A stretch of 64,000 nt of DNA from an uncultured Sterolibacteriaceae bacterium (GTDB lineage: Bacteria; Pseudomonadota; Gammaproteobacteria; Burkholderiales; Rhodocyclaceae), in the NCBI GenBank assembly GCA_937888595.1, contig CALARK010000022.1:372001-436000 (forward strand). Direction: 5' to 3'. Of this stretch, positions 34,118-43,637 are shown in pieces (position 1 is the first letter of the stretch; each line of letters opens with the position of its first letter). The notes below the pieces were generated by a model that worked only from the letters and a program-made list of their open reading frames with translations, was not told the origin of the DNA and ran no database searches. Position numbers and translations under genes: made by a program.

Positions 34118-35332
34118 TCAGAGCGATTGGCAGAATGCGGCGATGCGGTGTGCGGCTTCGAGGCACTCTTCAGTGCCGGCGACCAGCGCGATGCGGACGA
34201 AGTCGCGGCCGGGATTGGTATCGGCCCCCACGCCGGAATGGCGGGCGAGGAAGCTGCCGGGCAGGACGCTCACATTATATTGGGCGCGCAGGCGACGGGT
34301 GAATTCGGTGTCGGATAGCCCGGTCGGCGAAACGTCGGCCCACAGGTAGAAACCGGCATCGGGTACCGTGGTGTGCAGGTGGGCCGCCACGATCGGCGTG
34401 ACCTGCGCGAACTTCTCGACGTAAAGGCGGCGGTTTTCCTGCACGTGCGCTTCGTCGCGCCAGGCGGCGGCGCTGGCGGCCTGCACGGGCGGCGACATCG
34501 CGCAGCCGTGATAGGTGCGGTAGAGCCAGAACTGCTTGAGGATCGCCGCATCGCCGGCGACGAAGCCCGAACGCAGGCCCGGGACATTGGAGCGCTTCGA
34601 CAGGCTGCTGAACATGACGAGCTGGCGGTAGTCGTCGCGGCCGAGCTTGCGGGCCGCCTCCAGTCCGCCGAGCGGCGGCCTGGCTTCGTCGAAGTAGATC
34701 TCCGAATAGCACTCGTCGGCGGCGATGACGAAACCATGGCGGTCGGATAGTTCGAACAGCGTGCGCCACTCGTCGAGGTCCATCACCTTGCCGGTCGGGT
34801 TGCCCGGTGAACAGACAAAGACGAGCTGACAGGCCTGCCAGATGGCTTCGGGCACCTTCGCCCAGTCCATGCGGAAACCGTTTTCCGCTGTCTGGTTGAG
34901 GAAGTAAGGCCGCGCGCCGGCGAGCAGGGCGGCGCCTTCGTAGATCTGGTAGAAGGGGTTGGGCGAGATGACCACCGGTTGTTCGTGCTTGCGCGGCGCG
35001 ATCACTGTCTGGGCGAAGGCGAACAATGCCTCGCGCGAGCCATTCACTGGCAACACCTGGGTTACGAAATCCGGCGCGGGCATGCCGTAGCGGCGGCCGA
35101 TCCAGTCGGCGATGGCGCGCCGCAGGTCGTCGCTGCCGTTGGTGGCCGGGTAGCTGGCCAGGCCGCCGAGATTGGCGGTCAGGGCTTCCTTGATGAAGGC
35201 CGGCGTCGGATGCTGCGGTTCACCGATATGCAGCCGGATTTCCTTGAGCCCGGCGGGCGGGGTGTCGCCAGCGAACAGCTCGCGCAGTTTTTCGAAGGGA
35301 TAGGGCTGCAGCTTGTCGAGATTGGGATTCAT
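34118..35332 (-). CDS. dapC: Succinyldiaminopimelate transaminase
   Basis: The 404-residue fold-type I aminotransferase starts MNPNLDKLQPYPFEKLRELF, typical of proteobacterial DapC. PLP-site features are visible: VNGSREALFAFAQ, PNPFYQIYEGAA, CSPGNPTGKVM, the Asp/Tyr of AADECYSEIYF, and SSLSKRSNVPGLRSGFVAGD with the Schiff-base Lys. It makes N-succinyl-LL-2,6-diaminopimelate. The location beside dapD and dapE confirms the assignment over a generic aspartate aminotransferase. It overlaps the upstream membrane-protein gene as ATGA. Confidence 0.94.
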   Translation of the reverse strand: MNPNLDKLQPYPFEKLRELFAGDTPPAGLKEIRLHIGEPQHPTPAFIKEALTANLGGLASYPATNGSDDLRRAIADWIGRRYGMPAPDFVTQVLPVNGSREALFAFAQTVIAPRKHEQPVVISPNPFYQIYEGAALLAGARPYFLNQTAENGFRMDWAKVPEAIWQACQLVFVCSPGNPTGKVMDLDEWRTLFELSDRHGFVIAADECYSEIYFDEARPPLGGLEAARKLGRDDYRQLVMFSSLSKRSNVPGLRSGFVAGDAAILKQFWLYRTYHGCAMSPPVQAASAAAWRDEAHVQENRRLYVEKFAQVTPIVAAHLHTTVPDAGFYLWADVSPTGLSDTEFTRRLRAQYNVSVLPGSFLARHSGVGADTNPGRDFVRIALVAGTEECLEAAHRIAAFCQSL

Positions 35333-36054
35333 GGGAAAACCTGGCGGTACAGCGAACGGCTGGCGTAGGCCAGCCAGGGCAGGGTGAGCGGCAGCAGTGG
35401 CAGGAGCAGGATGCTGCCCATCACCAGCCCGGCCAGCAGGGCCGCCCAGGTCATCGCCGGCAGGAAATTGCCGAAGACGACGCGCACGCTCGCGACCACG
35501 GCATTGACCAGCCCCGCGCGGCGTTCGCACAGCAGTGGCACGGAAAAGGCGGAAATGCAGAACAGCAGGAACGCGATGACGGAGCCGGAAATCGCGCCCC
35601 AGAAAAGGAAGTCCATCACGCCGGCGGTGGCGGGGACCAGTTCGGTCAGCCAGACCGGTGCGCCGCCGACCATGTAGCTGTAGAGGATGGCGGCGTCGGT
35701 GACGAAGATCATGAACAGCAGGGCGGAGATCAGCGCGATGACCCAGATGGCGTTCGAGGCGGCCGCGAAACCGCGCGCCGTCTCGCCGAAGCCGGCTTTC
35801 CGTCCTTCTTCATGGGCTTGCGCGATGCCGAAGAAGCCGGCCAGCACGGCCGGTCCGACCAGCATGAAGGCGCCGGCGGCGGCGAGCAGGAACGGCGTGA
35901 ATCCCTGCGCCAGCAGCAGGCCGAGGATCACGGCCCCGATCAGCGTGAAGATCGCCGCATAGGCGATGCTGGTCCCGCGCGTGGCGGTGGCGACCTGCCA
36001 GCCGTCGGTGAGCGCGACGGCGATGGTGTCGAGGCCGAGCGGTCGCGATTCCAT
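35329..36054 (-). CDS. BPSS1780-family / DUF2189-like membrane protein
   Basis: The 241-residue integral membrane protein has about six helices and a conserved N-terminal amphipathic segment (VALTDGWQVATATRGTSIAY). The segment LVGPAVLAGFFGIAQAHEEG resembles the betaproteobacterial BPSS1780 family and the related DUF2189 group. Function is unknown. It is translationally coupled to dapC and lies four bases from queF, but the neighbours suggest no shared job. Confidence 0.8.
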   Translation of the reverse strand: MESRPLGLDTIAVALTDGWQVATATRGTSIAYAAIFTLIGAVILGLLLAQGFTPFLLAAAGAFMLVGPAVLAGFFGIAQAHEEGRKAGFGETARGFAAASNAIWVIALISALLFMIFVTDAAILYSYMVGGAPVWLTELVPATAGVMDFLFWGAISGSVIAFLLFCISAFSVPLLCERRAGLVNAVVASVRVVFGNFLPAMTWAALLAGLVMGSILLLPLLPLTLPWLAYASRSLYRQVFP

Positions 36055-36058
36055 GGCG

Positions 36059-36478
36059 CTAGCCCCGCGTGTTCGACTGGGCGGGCAGGGCGTCGAAGAA
36101 GACCGGCGCGGGCGCGTGCCAGCCTTTCTTGCGATGCTCGGCGACGACGTTGGTGAAGATGCCCCCGCGCACGAAGAAGCGCGCCGTCAGCCGCATGAAG
36201 CGCGGCTTGGTCGCCTTGACCAGGTCGTCGAGGATGCGGTTGGTGACGTCTTCGTGGAAGTGGCCTTCGTCGCGGAAGCTCCACATGTACAGCTTGAGGC
36301 TCTTCAGTTCGACGCAACGCTTGTCCGGCACGTAGTCGAGCGTCAGCACCGCGAAGTCGGGCTGGCCGGTCTTGGGGCACAGGCAGGTGAACTCCGGGAT
36401 CTCCATGTGGATCCGGTAGTCGCGCTGCGGGGCCGGGTTGTCGAAGGTTTCGAGAGTTTTGGTAGGCGATGAGGGCAT
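36059..36478 (-). CDS. queF: NADPH-dependent 7-cyano-7-deazaguanine reductase (QueF, short type)
   Basis: The 139-residue unimodular QueF has the nucleophilic Cys in FTCLCPKTGQPDFA, the family motif VELKSLKLYMWSFRDEG, and FHEDVTNRI. It reduces preQ0 to preQ1 in queuosine synthesis. The length matches the Bacillus-type single-domain enzyme rather than the longer E. coli form. It is co-directional with the dap cluster. Confidence 0.95.
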   Translation of the reverse strand: MPSSPTKTLETFDNPAPQRDYRIHMEIPEFTCLCPKTGQPDFAVLTLDYVPDKRCVELKSLKLYMWSFRDEGHFHEDVTNRILDDLVKATKPRFMRLTARFFVRGGIFTNVVAEHRKKGWHAPAPVFFDALPAQSNTRG

Positions 36479-36515
36479 GGCGGGGATCCGGTGGCGTGGC
36501 TGCGTATTCGTTAGT

Positions 36516-37736
36516 TCAGAACAGTTCGATGGCGTTAGCGTCGGTGACCTGGCCGGTGCTGCGTGGCGACTGGATGCTGTCCAGCTTGATCTGCGATTCG
36601 GCCATCAGTGCGACCAACTGCTGGGAGCGCTTGCGGAAGCGCTGCAGGCCGTCCTTCTCGTCGCGATCCTGGTGGAGGCTCAGGAAGGCGTGGAGGTATT
36701 CGCTGACATTGAGGGTCTTCTGGTTGATGCGTTCCATCATCTGCGAAACGATATCCTCGAACTGCATGGCCAGCACGCCCTCCTGCGTCAGGTGGTGCAT
36801 CTGTTCGGTCACTTCGGTGATGTGGCGGGAATGGGCGCGGGCCTTTTCGGTCAGGTCGAGCATTTCGCCACCGAGGTCCTGGAGGGTTTCCTTGGATTTC
36901 TCGGCGACGCTCATGTCCGTCCGGGTCGCCTGGGCGACGCGCACGCCCACTTCCTCGAGCGAATCGAGCATGCCCGTGAGCGCCTGGCGGATCTCGCTGT
37001 TGAAGCCGCCGGTGCGGGCCGCGAGCTTGCGTACCTCGTCGGCGACGACGGCGAAACCCCGCCCGGCCTCGCCGGCGCGGGCCGCCTCGATCGCGGCATT
37101 GAGCGCGAGGAGGTCGGTTTGCTTGGTGATGTCGCTGACGTCGTCGAGGGTCGCGGTGATGCGGCCGACCTGGCTGCGCATGTCCTCGAAGCTGGTGGCG
37201 ATCCCTTCGCTCACGGACTTCAGTTCGTTCATCTTGGCCGAGAACTCGGCGATCAGGTGGTTGGTCTCGTCGAAGAAGCGTTGCAGGCTGACCTGCTCGT
37301 AGGCCTTGCCCTCGTCGGAGCCGGTCATTTCGAGCATCTCGTCGATCAGCGACTTGAGCACCTGGCGCTGGTCGGTCGACTGGGCTTCGAGGCCGGTCAG
37401 GCTGCCGGACAGCTTCATCACCGAGTCGCGGATGATGCGGCGGGCGTCCTCCATCTCGTTTTCCAGCGCGCTGAACTGGCGCTCGGCATGCTCCATCGCG
37501 ACGGTCGAGAGCATGCTGTACTCCGCCATCGCCTGGGCCAGCTCGGCCGCGTAGCGCTCCTGCTTCGCCTTGACGGCGGCATGCTTGCGCCGTTCATAGA
37601 CGAGAGCCCCCAGCGTCAGGAGGATGGGCAGGATCACGAAATGCGGCGAGAGCGGGGTGACGAAAGCGCCCATCACCCAATATCCCCCACCCATGATCAC
37701 AGCGACCAGGATCAGCAGGTCATCGATATGTTTCAT
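36516..37736 (-). CDS. Methyl-accepting chemotaxis protein with minimal sensor
   Basis: The 406-residue protein has two N-terminal hydrophobic helices (about 6-28 and 33-48) and essentially no periplasmic domain, then a coiled coil and the signalling tip KQTDLLALNAAIEAARAGEA followed by GRGFAVVADEVRKLA. The C-terminal part (about 300-406) resembles the MCP region that ends in a long helical tail (MQFEDIVSQMMERINQK). Such receptors sense membrane or cytoplasmic cues. The tip sequence is canonical, so it should couple to CheA/CheW. Confidence 0.92.
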   Translation of the reverse strand: MKHIDDLLILVAVIMGGGYWVMGAFVTPLSPHFVILPILLTLGALVYERRKHAAVKAKQERYAAELAQAMAEYSMLSTVAMEHAERQFSALENEMEDARRIIRDSVMKLSGSLTGLEAQSTDQRQVLKSLIDEMLEMTGSDEGKAYEQVSLQRFFDETNHLIAEFSAKMNELKSVSEGIATSFEDMRSQVGRITATLDDVSDITKQTDLLALNAAIEAARAGEAGRGFAVVADEVRKLAARTGGFNSEIRQALTGMLDSLEEVGVRVAQATRTDMSVAEKSKETLQDLGGEMLDLTEKARAHSRHITEVTEQMHHLTQEGVLAMQFEDIVSQMMERINQKTLNVSEYLHAFLSLHQDRDEKDGLQRFRKRSQQLVALMAESQIKLDSIQSPRSTGQVTDANAIELF

Positions 37737-37802
37737 GCAAAACTCGTCTATGGATTTCGGCGTAAATGCGAGGGCGCATTATCGCATCGGAATCGCCGCA
37801 GA

Positions 37803-38117
37803 TCAGCCGATCCAGCGCAGCAATGCGAATACCGCGAAGCCGACGGCGATGGTCAGCAGGGTGTTCTTCCAGCGTGCGGCCACGCCAATGGCGACGAGAC
37901 CGGCCCACAGGCGGGGGTTGTCCAGCCCGACGCCGATCTTTCCGGCGATCAGGAGCAGCTCCGGCACGGCCAGGGCGGTCAGCGACGCGATCGGCACGAA
38001 AGGCAGCCAGCGCACGAACCAGCCCGGCGGGTGGTAGCTCCCTTCCAGCGCGATGAAGGAGTAGCGGATCGCGAAGGTGATCAGGCCGCAGGCGAGCCAC
38101 AGTGGCAGCCAGTTCAT
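37803..38117 (-). CDS. azlD: AzlD-family branched-chain amino acid transport subunit
   Basis: The 104-residue small membrane protein has four hydrophobic helices. MNWLPLWLACGLITFAIRYS and the PFVPIASLTALAVPELL segment are typical of AzlD. It partners AzlC in branched-chain amino acid export. Its ATG overlaps the AzlC stop, as usual for this pair. Confidence 0.92.
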   Translation of the reverse strand: MNWLPLWLACGLITFAIRYSFIALEGSYHPPGWFVRWLPFVPIASLTALAVPELLLIAGKIGVGLDNPRLWAGLVAIGVAARWKNTLLTIAVGFAVFALLRWIG

Positions 38118-38794
38118 CGCTTTTCCCCGATGAAGGCACCCGCGGCAAGGCCGGCGAGCGCCGCCGCGAACAACCCGGTCTTGTAGGGCAGCCCGGACAG
38201 CGCCACGGCGACGGTGCCGGCGATCAGCGCCGCCGCGAGCCGTGCGCGGTTGTCGATCAGCGGCACGACGATGGCGATGAAAGTCAGCGGGAGCGCGAAA
38301 TCCAGGCCGAGGTCGGGCGGCAGTTGCGCGCCGAGCAGCACGCCGGCCAGCGTGGCGAGTTGCCAGCCGGCCCACAGCGCGAAGCCGGCGCCGAACAGGA
38401 TCCAGTGCGCGACCGGCGACTTCGGGTTGCCCAACAGGTGCGGAATGGCCGCCGCATAGGCTTCGTCGGTCAGGAGGTAGGCGAGCAGCAGCTTCCAGCG
38501 GCGTGGCAGGGCATGCAGGACGGGGGCGACCGAAGCGCTGTAGAGCGCGTGGCGCAGGTTGATGAGCCCCACGGCACCGACCGAGAGCAATGCGGGAGCG
38601 CCCGCGCCGACCAGTTGCGCCAGCAGGAACTGTGCCGAACCGGCGAAGACCAGCGAGGACATCAGGAAGGCCGCCAGCGGCGGAATGCCACTTTGCAGCG
38701 CCACCACGCCGTAGATGACCCCGAAGGGCGCCACGCCCAGCAGCATCGGCAGCAGGGCGCGCACGCCGAGGAGGAAGGCGGAAGCGGGTGACAT
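38114..38794 (-). CDS. azlC: AzlC-family branched-chain amino acid permease
   Basis: The 226-residue membrane protein has the AzlC signatures LLPMLLGVAPFGVIYGVVAL, SLVFAGSAQFLLAQLVG and LINLRHALYSASVAP. With AzlD it forms an exporter of branched-chain amino acids or analogues. Eleven bases upstream of its start lies the first of two 24-bp repeats, so the repeat occupies the leader. Confidence 0.92.
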   Translation of the reverse strand: MSPASAFLLGVRALLPMLLGVAPFGVIYGVVALQSGIPPLAAFLMSSLVFAGSAQFLLAQLVGAGAPALLSVGAVGLINLRHALYSASVAPVLHALPRRWKLLLAYLLTDEAYAAAIPHLLGNPKSPVAHWILFGAGFALWAGWQLATLAGVLLGAQLPPDLGLDFALPLTFIAIVVPLIDNRARLAAALIAGTVAVALSGLPYKTGLFAAALAGLAAGAFIGEKR

Positions 38795-38805
38795 GCCATT
38801 ATTAT

Positions 38806-38826
38806 GCCGTCCCGCCGGCGCCGACA
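38806..38826 (-). repeat. 24-bp dispersed repeat, copy 13 (reverse), upstream of azlC
   Basis: An exact consensus core missing the final A run. It lies 75 bp from copy 14 in the same orientation. Confidence 0.82.
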
Positions 38827-38880
38827 CATTGTGGCCCGCCCACCCCCAGCCCCGCCCGCGCGAGCGGGGAGACTTTGTGC

Positions 38881-38904
38881 GCCGTCCCGCCGGCGCCGAC
38901 TTTT
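38881..38904 (-). repeat. 24-bp dispersed repeat, copy 14 (reverse), upstream of smc
   Basis: An exact consensus copy in the divergent azlC-smc gap, 65 bases before the smc start. The gap between copies 13 and 14 is GC-rich and holds a short CGCCCGCGCGAGCG palindrome. Confidence 0.88.
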
Positions 38905-38969
38905 CCCCGGGCCCCCGAAATCCCCACCGTTTATAATCGGCCGCCCCAATCCAGACCCATCCCATTTCC

Positions 38970-41900
38970 GTGCGCCTGACCAAGCTCAAGATCGCCGGCT
39001 TCAAGTCCTTCGTGGAGCCGACCACCGTCCTGTTCCCCAGCCAGCTCGCCGGCGTGGTGGGACCGAACGGCTGCGGCAAGTCGAACATCATCGATGCGGT
39101 GCGCTGGGTGCTCGGCGAATCGAAGGCCTCGGAACTGCGCGGCGAGTCGATCCAGGACGTGATCTTCAAGGGCTCCGGCAACCGCAAGGAGGTCGGCCGG
39201 GCCAGCGTCGAGCTGTTCTTCGACAACGCCCAGGGACGCGCCGCCGGCCAGTGGTCGCAGTATGCCGAGATCACGGTCAAGCGCATCCTCGACCGGGAAG
39301 GCAATTCCAGCTACTACATCAACAACCTGCACGTGCGCCGCCGCGACGTGATCGACCTGTTCCTCGGCACCGGCCTCGGCCCGCGCGCCTACGCGATCAT
39401 CGGTCAGGGCATGATCTCGCGCATCGTCGAGGCCAAGCCGGACGAGCTGCGCTTCTTCCTCGAGGAGGCGGCCGGCGTCACCAAGTACAAGGAGCGCCGC
39501 AAGGAGACCGAGGGCCGGCTGGAGGACGCCAAGGAGAACCTCGCGCGCGTCGACGACATCCGCGGCGAGCTGGACAGCCAGGTCGGCCGGCTCGAGGCGC
39601 AGGCCGAGGTGGCGCGCCAGTACCGTGCGCTCAACGAACAGCTGAACCGCCGCCAGAGCCTGCTGTGGCTCAAGAAGCGCAACGACGCGCAGGCCGAGGC
39701 CGTCAAGCTTGAGCGTTTGGTGGCCGAGCAGATCAACCGCGTCGAGGCCGAGACGGCCGCCCTGCGCGAAGTGGAAGCGCGTGTCGAGCAGCTGCGCGAG
39801 TCGCATTTCGCCGCTTCCGATGCGCTGCACGCCGCCCAGGCCGAGATGTATTCGGCCAATTCCGAGGTGAAGCGTCTCGAATCCGAGATCGGGCACCTGC
39901 GCGATGCGCGCCAGCGGCTGGAAAACCGCCTCGCCCAGCTCGAGGCGCAGGACCAGCACTGGTCGGCCGAGATGCGCCGTGTCGAGGAAGAGGAGTTTCG
40001 CTGGACCTCGCTGCTGGAAAACTCGCGCGAACGCGCCCTGACGGCCGCCGCCCGCCACGAGGAAGCCGCTGCGCGGCTGCCCGAGGCGGAGGACGCGGTC
40101 AAGGAAGCCGAGGCGCAGGCGACGGAGGCGCGGCGCGCGCTGAATGCTGCCGAGCAGGCCCTGCGGCTGGCCGAGGCCGACCGCGGCCACGCCGTGCGCG
40201 CGCTCGACAACCTGGCCCATCGGCGTGGCCGCATCGATGCCGAACGCGGCAACCTCGTCGCTCCCGACCCGGCCGAATTGGCCGGCGCGCAGGAGGCCGA
40301 GGCGATGGCCGAGGCCGCCCTCGAACAGGCGGAAGAGCGCCTAGCCGCACTCCAGACCCGCCAGCCGGAGCTGGAGGCGGCGCTGCGCACGGCCCGCGAA
40401 TCGCTGCAGACGGCGCACCGCAGCGTCACCTCGGCCAAGGCGCGCCACGATGCGCTGGCCCAGCTGCAAAGTCGGGTCGGGCAAGGCGGCGACCTGTCGG
40501 GCTGGCTGTCCGACCTCGGACTGAAGGACGCCGCGCCGCTCTGGCAGGCGTTGCAGGTCGAGCCGGGCTGGGAGACGGCGATCGAGGCCGTGCTGCGCGA
40601 ACGCCTGATGGCGCTGCCGGCCGACGGCGAGCAGCTGACGCTGGCGCTGGCTTCGCCGCCCCCCGCCACCGTGGCGCTGGCCCGGCTGGGCGAAGGCGGC
40701 TCGAAGCCGTCTGCCGCCGACAGCCTGCGCGGCAAGGTCAAGTGCGCCGATGCGCGCTGGGCGCCGGTGCTGGATGAATGGCTCGGCGAGGTGCGCATCG
40801 TCGCGGACGACAGCGCCCTGACAAGCGCCGCAGGCTGGTGCGTCAGTCGCGCCGGCCACCTGGCCACGCCGCACGGGCTGACGCTCTACGCGCCCGACGC
40901 CAAGACCCACGGCGTCATCGAGCGCCAGCGCGAGATCGACGAGTTGGCGACCCAGATCATGGCCTTCGAGGAAGTCGAGGCGCAGGCGCGCGAAGCGCAG
41001 GCGGAGGCCGAAGCCGCCGTCGCCGCCGGTATGCAGCAGCTGGCCGAGACCCGCCGCGCCGCGCAGGAGGCGCAGCAGCGCCTGCACGCTGCACAGGTCG
41101 CGGCGCTCAAGCTGCGCGAGGCGCAGGCCCGTTACGACGAACGCGCCGGCCAGATGGCGCGCGACCTCGAGGAGATCGTCCGCGTCGAGGAGGAGGAGCG
41201 CATCGCGCTCGCGCGTGCCGAGGAGGAGATCGCGCGCAGTCGCGAGGCGCTCGATGCCGCGCGCGGCCGCATGGATGCCGCGCTGGAGTTGCAGCGTGCC
41301 CGCGACACGGCGCTGCGCGAGGCGCGCGCGCTGGAACACCAGCTGGCGCGCGAAGCGCAGGATGCGGGCTACTCCGAGAAGGAATGCCATTCCAAGCTGG
41401 CCGACAACGCCCGCGCCGCCGAGACGGCCAAGGCCCAGCTCGCCCAGGTGGCCGAGGATCGCGCCGCCGCGCAGCAGGATCTGGCCGCGATCAGCGATGC
41501 GGTGATTCAGGAACAACTGCAGTCGGCGCTGGCCGTGCGCGGCACGCAGGAGTCGGCGCTGGCGGGACGGCGCGACGCGCTGGAGGCCGCTGCTGCCCAG
41601 CTGCGCACCGCCGACGAGGAACGTCTGAGGCTGGAGCAGGGCCTGCAGCCGGCGCGCGACAAGATCAACGACCTCAAGCTCAAGGAGCAGGCCGCCCACC
41701 TCAACGTCGAACAGTTCCAGGAACGCCTGACCGAGGCGCATGTCGTCTCGCCCGAGGACGAGACCGCGCTGGCCGCCGAACTGACGCCGGGCCTGCGCGA
41801 CGGGACGTTGCAGGGTGAGATCACCCGCCTGTCGAACGAGATCGAGGCGCTCGGTCCGGTCAACCTCGCGGCGCTGGAGGAACTGGCGAGCGCGCAGGAA

Positions 41901-42473
41901 CGCAAGGGCTTCCTCGACGAGCAGTCGACCGACCTGGCGACCGCGATCGAGACGCTGGAAAACGCGATCCGCCGCATCGACCGCGAGACGCGCGAGCAGC
42001 TGCAGGAAACCTACGACAAGGTCAACGCGAGCTTCGGCACGCTGTTCCCGGAGCTGTTCGGCGGTGGCGAGGCGAAGCTGATCCTCACCGGCGACGAGAT
42101 CCTCGACGCCGGCATCCAGATCATGGCGCAGCCGCCGGGCAAGCGCAATTCGACCATCCACCTGCTGTCGGGCGGCGAGAAGGCGCTGACGGCCATCGCG
42201 CTCGTCTTCGCGATGTTCCAACTCAACCCGGCGCCGTTCTGCATGCTCGACGAGGTGGACGCGCCGCTCGACGATTCCAACACCATCCGTTATTGCGAGA
42301 TGGTCAAGCGCATGTCGCGGCAGACGCAGTTCGTCTTCATCACGCACAGCAAGATCACCATGGAGATGTCGCAGCAGCTGATCGGCGTCACCATGCAGGA
42401 GCAGGGCGTGTCGCGCGTGGTCGAGGTCGATATCGAGGAGGCCCTGCGCATGACCGACAAGGAGGCCGCGTAG
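38970..42473 (+). CDS. smc: Chromosome segregation protein SMC
   Basis: The 1167-residue protein starts at GTG 38970. The N-terminal ATPase head has Walker A GVVGPNGCGKSNIIDAVRW and the Q-loop region; two long coiled coils flank a hinge (about 500-660), and the C-terminal head has the signature LLSGGEKALTAIALVFA and Walker B PFCMLDEVDAPLDD. With ScpA and ScpB, encoded at 50338 and 51170, it forms the condensin complex. A 24-bp repeat in the second coiled coil encodes about residues 860-867 (ESALAGRR). Confidence 0.96.
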   Translation: MRLTKLKIAGFKSFVEPTTVLFPSQLAGVVGPNGCGKSNIIDAVRWVLGESKASELRGESIQDVIFKGSGNRKEVGRASVELFFDNAQGRAAGQWSQYAEITVKRILDREGNSSYYINNLHVRRRDVIDLFLGTGLGPRAYAIIGQGMISRIVEAKPDELRFFLEEAAGVTKYKERRKETEGRLEDAKENLARVDDIRGELDSQVGRLEAQAEVARQYRALNEQLNRRQSLLWLKKRNDAQAEAVKLERLVAEQINRVEAETAALREVEARVEQLRESHFAASDALHAAQAEMYSANSEVKRLESEIGHLRDARQRLENRLAQLEAQDQHWSAEMRRVEEEEFRWTSLLENSRERALTAAARHEEAAARLPEAEDAVKEAEAQATEARRALNAAEQALRLAEADRGHAVRALDNLAHRRGRIDAERGNLVAPDPAELAGAQEAEAMAEAALEQAEERLAALQTRQPELEAALRTARESLQTAHRSVTSAKARHDALAQLQSRVGQGGDLSGWLSDLGLKDAAPLWQALQVEPGWETAIEAVLRERLMALPADGEQLTLALASPPPATVALARLGEGGSKPSAADSLRGKVKCADARWAPVLDEWLGEVRIVADDSALTSAAGWCVSRAGHLATPHGLTLYAPDAKTHGVIERQREIDELATQIMAFEEVEAQAREAQAEAEAAVAAGMQQLAETRRAAQEAQQRLHAAQVAALKLREAQARYDERAGQMARDLEEIVRVEEEERIALARAEEEIARSREALDAARGRMDAALELQRARDTALREARALEHQLAREAQDAGYSEKECHSKLADNARAAETAKAQLAQVAEDRAAAQQDLAAISDAVIQEQLQSALAVRGTQESALAGRRDALEAAAAQLRTADEERLRLEQGLQPARDKINDLKLKEQAAHLNVEQFQERLTEAHVVSPEDETALAAELTPGLRDGTLQGEITRLSNEIEALGPVNLAALEELASAQERKGFLDEQSTDLATAIETLENAIRRIDRETREQLQETYDKVNASFGTLFPELFGGGEAKLILTGDEILDAGIQIMAQPPGKRNSTIHLLSGGEKALTAIALVFAMFQLNPAPFCMLDEVDAPLDDSNTIRYCEMVKRMSRQTQFVFITHSKITMEMSQQLIGVTMQEQGVSRVVEVDIEEALRMTDKEAA
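41549..41571 (+). repeat. 24-bp dispersed repeat, copy 15 (forward), inside smc
   Basis: The core from AGTCGGCGCT to GGGACGGC is intact; the A run is replaced by GG. It is read in a different frame from the others, as ESALAGRR. A partial look-alike sits 30 bp upstream at 41520. Confidence 0.72.
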
Positions 42474-42500
42474 CGTGCCGGCAGAAGGGGGAGGCAGGCG

Positions 42501-43637
42501 ATGAACGATTTGCAGCTGGCCCTGATCGGCTTCGGCGTATTCCTCGTGGCCGCCGTGTGGGCCTACAACTTCTGGCAGGAGCGCAAGTACCGCAGCCAGG
42601 CCGAAAAAGTGCTGCCGCCGGGCACCTCCGATGTCCTGATGGCTGGTCGTGCGGAGGACGATGGCGTTCCTGATGCCGTCGGCCCGGCTGTCGCCGTCCC
42701 GCGGGAGCCGACGCTCGATGCTCCGGCGGTTCCTCCCATCGCTACGGAGGAAAGCTCCGACACACCTCCGTCCGCCGTTCCGGAATGTCATCAATCGGCG
42801 GAACTGCCGGCCGAGTGGGCGGATGGCCGTGCTGACTGCCTGGTCCGCATCGAATTCGTCGATGCCCAGCCGGTGGCCGGGCTATGGGCCGAACAGGCCG
42901 ACTGGAGCGATCAGATCGACAAGCCGCTGCAATGGCTCGGCCTCGATGAAAAGTCCGGCCGCTGGCGCGTGCTGCACGCACAGGACGCCAGCATGGTTGC
43001 CCAGCTCGCGGTGGCGCTGCAGCTGACCGATCGCCGGGGTGCCGTCAATTCCGCGACGCTGTCGACCTTCATCGACGGCGTCCACCGTCTTGCCCGCCGC
43101 TTTTCGGGCCTGGCCGACCTGCCCGATGCGGCGGAGGTGCAGGCCCGCGCCGCAGAACTCGATGCCTTCTGTGCGGCGGTCGACCTGCAGCTTTCCCTGC
43201 ATGTTGTCCCGCGCGCGGGCAGCATCGGCGAGATGGTCGGCGCACGGCTCGCTCCGGTCATCACGGCGGCCGGATTGCAGCGCGAAGGCGAGCGCCTCGT
43301 CGCCGTCGACGACAGCGGTAACGAAGCCTTCTCGCTGACCTGCCAGACCGCGCTGGGGAACTGCGCCGGCCGCATCGATGCCCTCGCGCTGACCGGCCTG
43401 ACCTTCAGCCTCGACGTGCCGCGCGTCGAGGAGGGCATGGCCGCATTCACGCGCATGGTCGGTCTGGCGCGACAGTGCGCCGAGGCCCTCGGCGGGCAAC
43501 TGGCCGATGCGCACGGCCAGCCGCTGGCGGAGGCGACACTCGATGCCATCCGCGGCCGCATCGACGATTTGCAGGCGAAGATGGCGCGCATGGCCATCCC
43601 GGCCGGCAGCGTGCGCGCCTTGCGACTGTTTTCCTGA
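42501..43637 (+). CDS. zipA: Cell division protein ZipA
   Basis: The 378-residue protein has one N-terminal membrane helix (LALIGFGVFLVAAVWAYNFW), a Pro/Ala-rich linker (about 35-110) and a C-terminal ZipA FtsZ-binding domain (about 240-375), seen from LTGLTFSLDVPRVEEG. ZipA tethers FtsZ to the membrane at midcell. Sequence identity in this family is low, so position between smc and ligA, conserved in Betaproteobacteria, supports the call. GGGGGAGG precedes the start. The stop overlaps the ligA start by one base. Confidence 0.85.
   Translation: MNDLQLALIGFGVFLVAAVWAYNFWQERKYRSQAEKVLPPGTSDVLMAGRAEDDGVPDAVGPAVAVPREPTLDAPAVPPIATEESSDTPPSAVPECHQSAELPAEWADGRADCLVRIEFVDAQPVAGLWAEQADWSDQIDKPLQWLGLDEKSGRWRVLHAQDASMVAQLAVALQLTDRRGAVNSATLSTFIDGVHRLARRFSGLADLPDAAEVQARAAELDAFCAAVDLQLSLHVVPRAGSIGEMVGARLAPVITAAGLQREGERLVAVDDSGNEAFSLTCQTALGNCAGRIDALALTGLTFSLDVPRVEEGMAAFTRMVGLARQCAEALGGQLADAHGQPLAEATLDAIRGRIDDLQAKMARMAIPAGSVRALRLFS

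Noticed and set aside
40468..40490. AAAGTCGGGTCGGGCAAGGC in smc as a further repeat copy
   Set aside because: Several mismatches in the core and a GC-rich coding context make homology uncertain; not counted among the 18.
40341..42794. 817-codon minus-strand ORF opposite smc
   Set aside because: It mirrors the coiled-coil codons of smc, with His/Gln/Arg-rich low-complexity sequence; no domain is recognisable.
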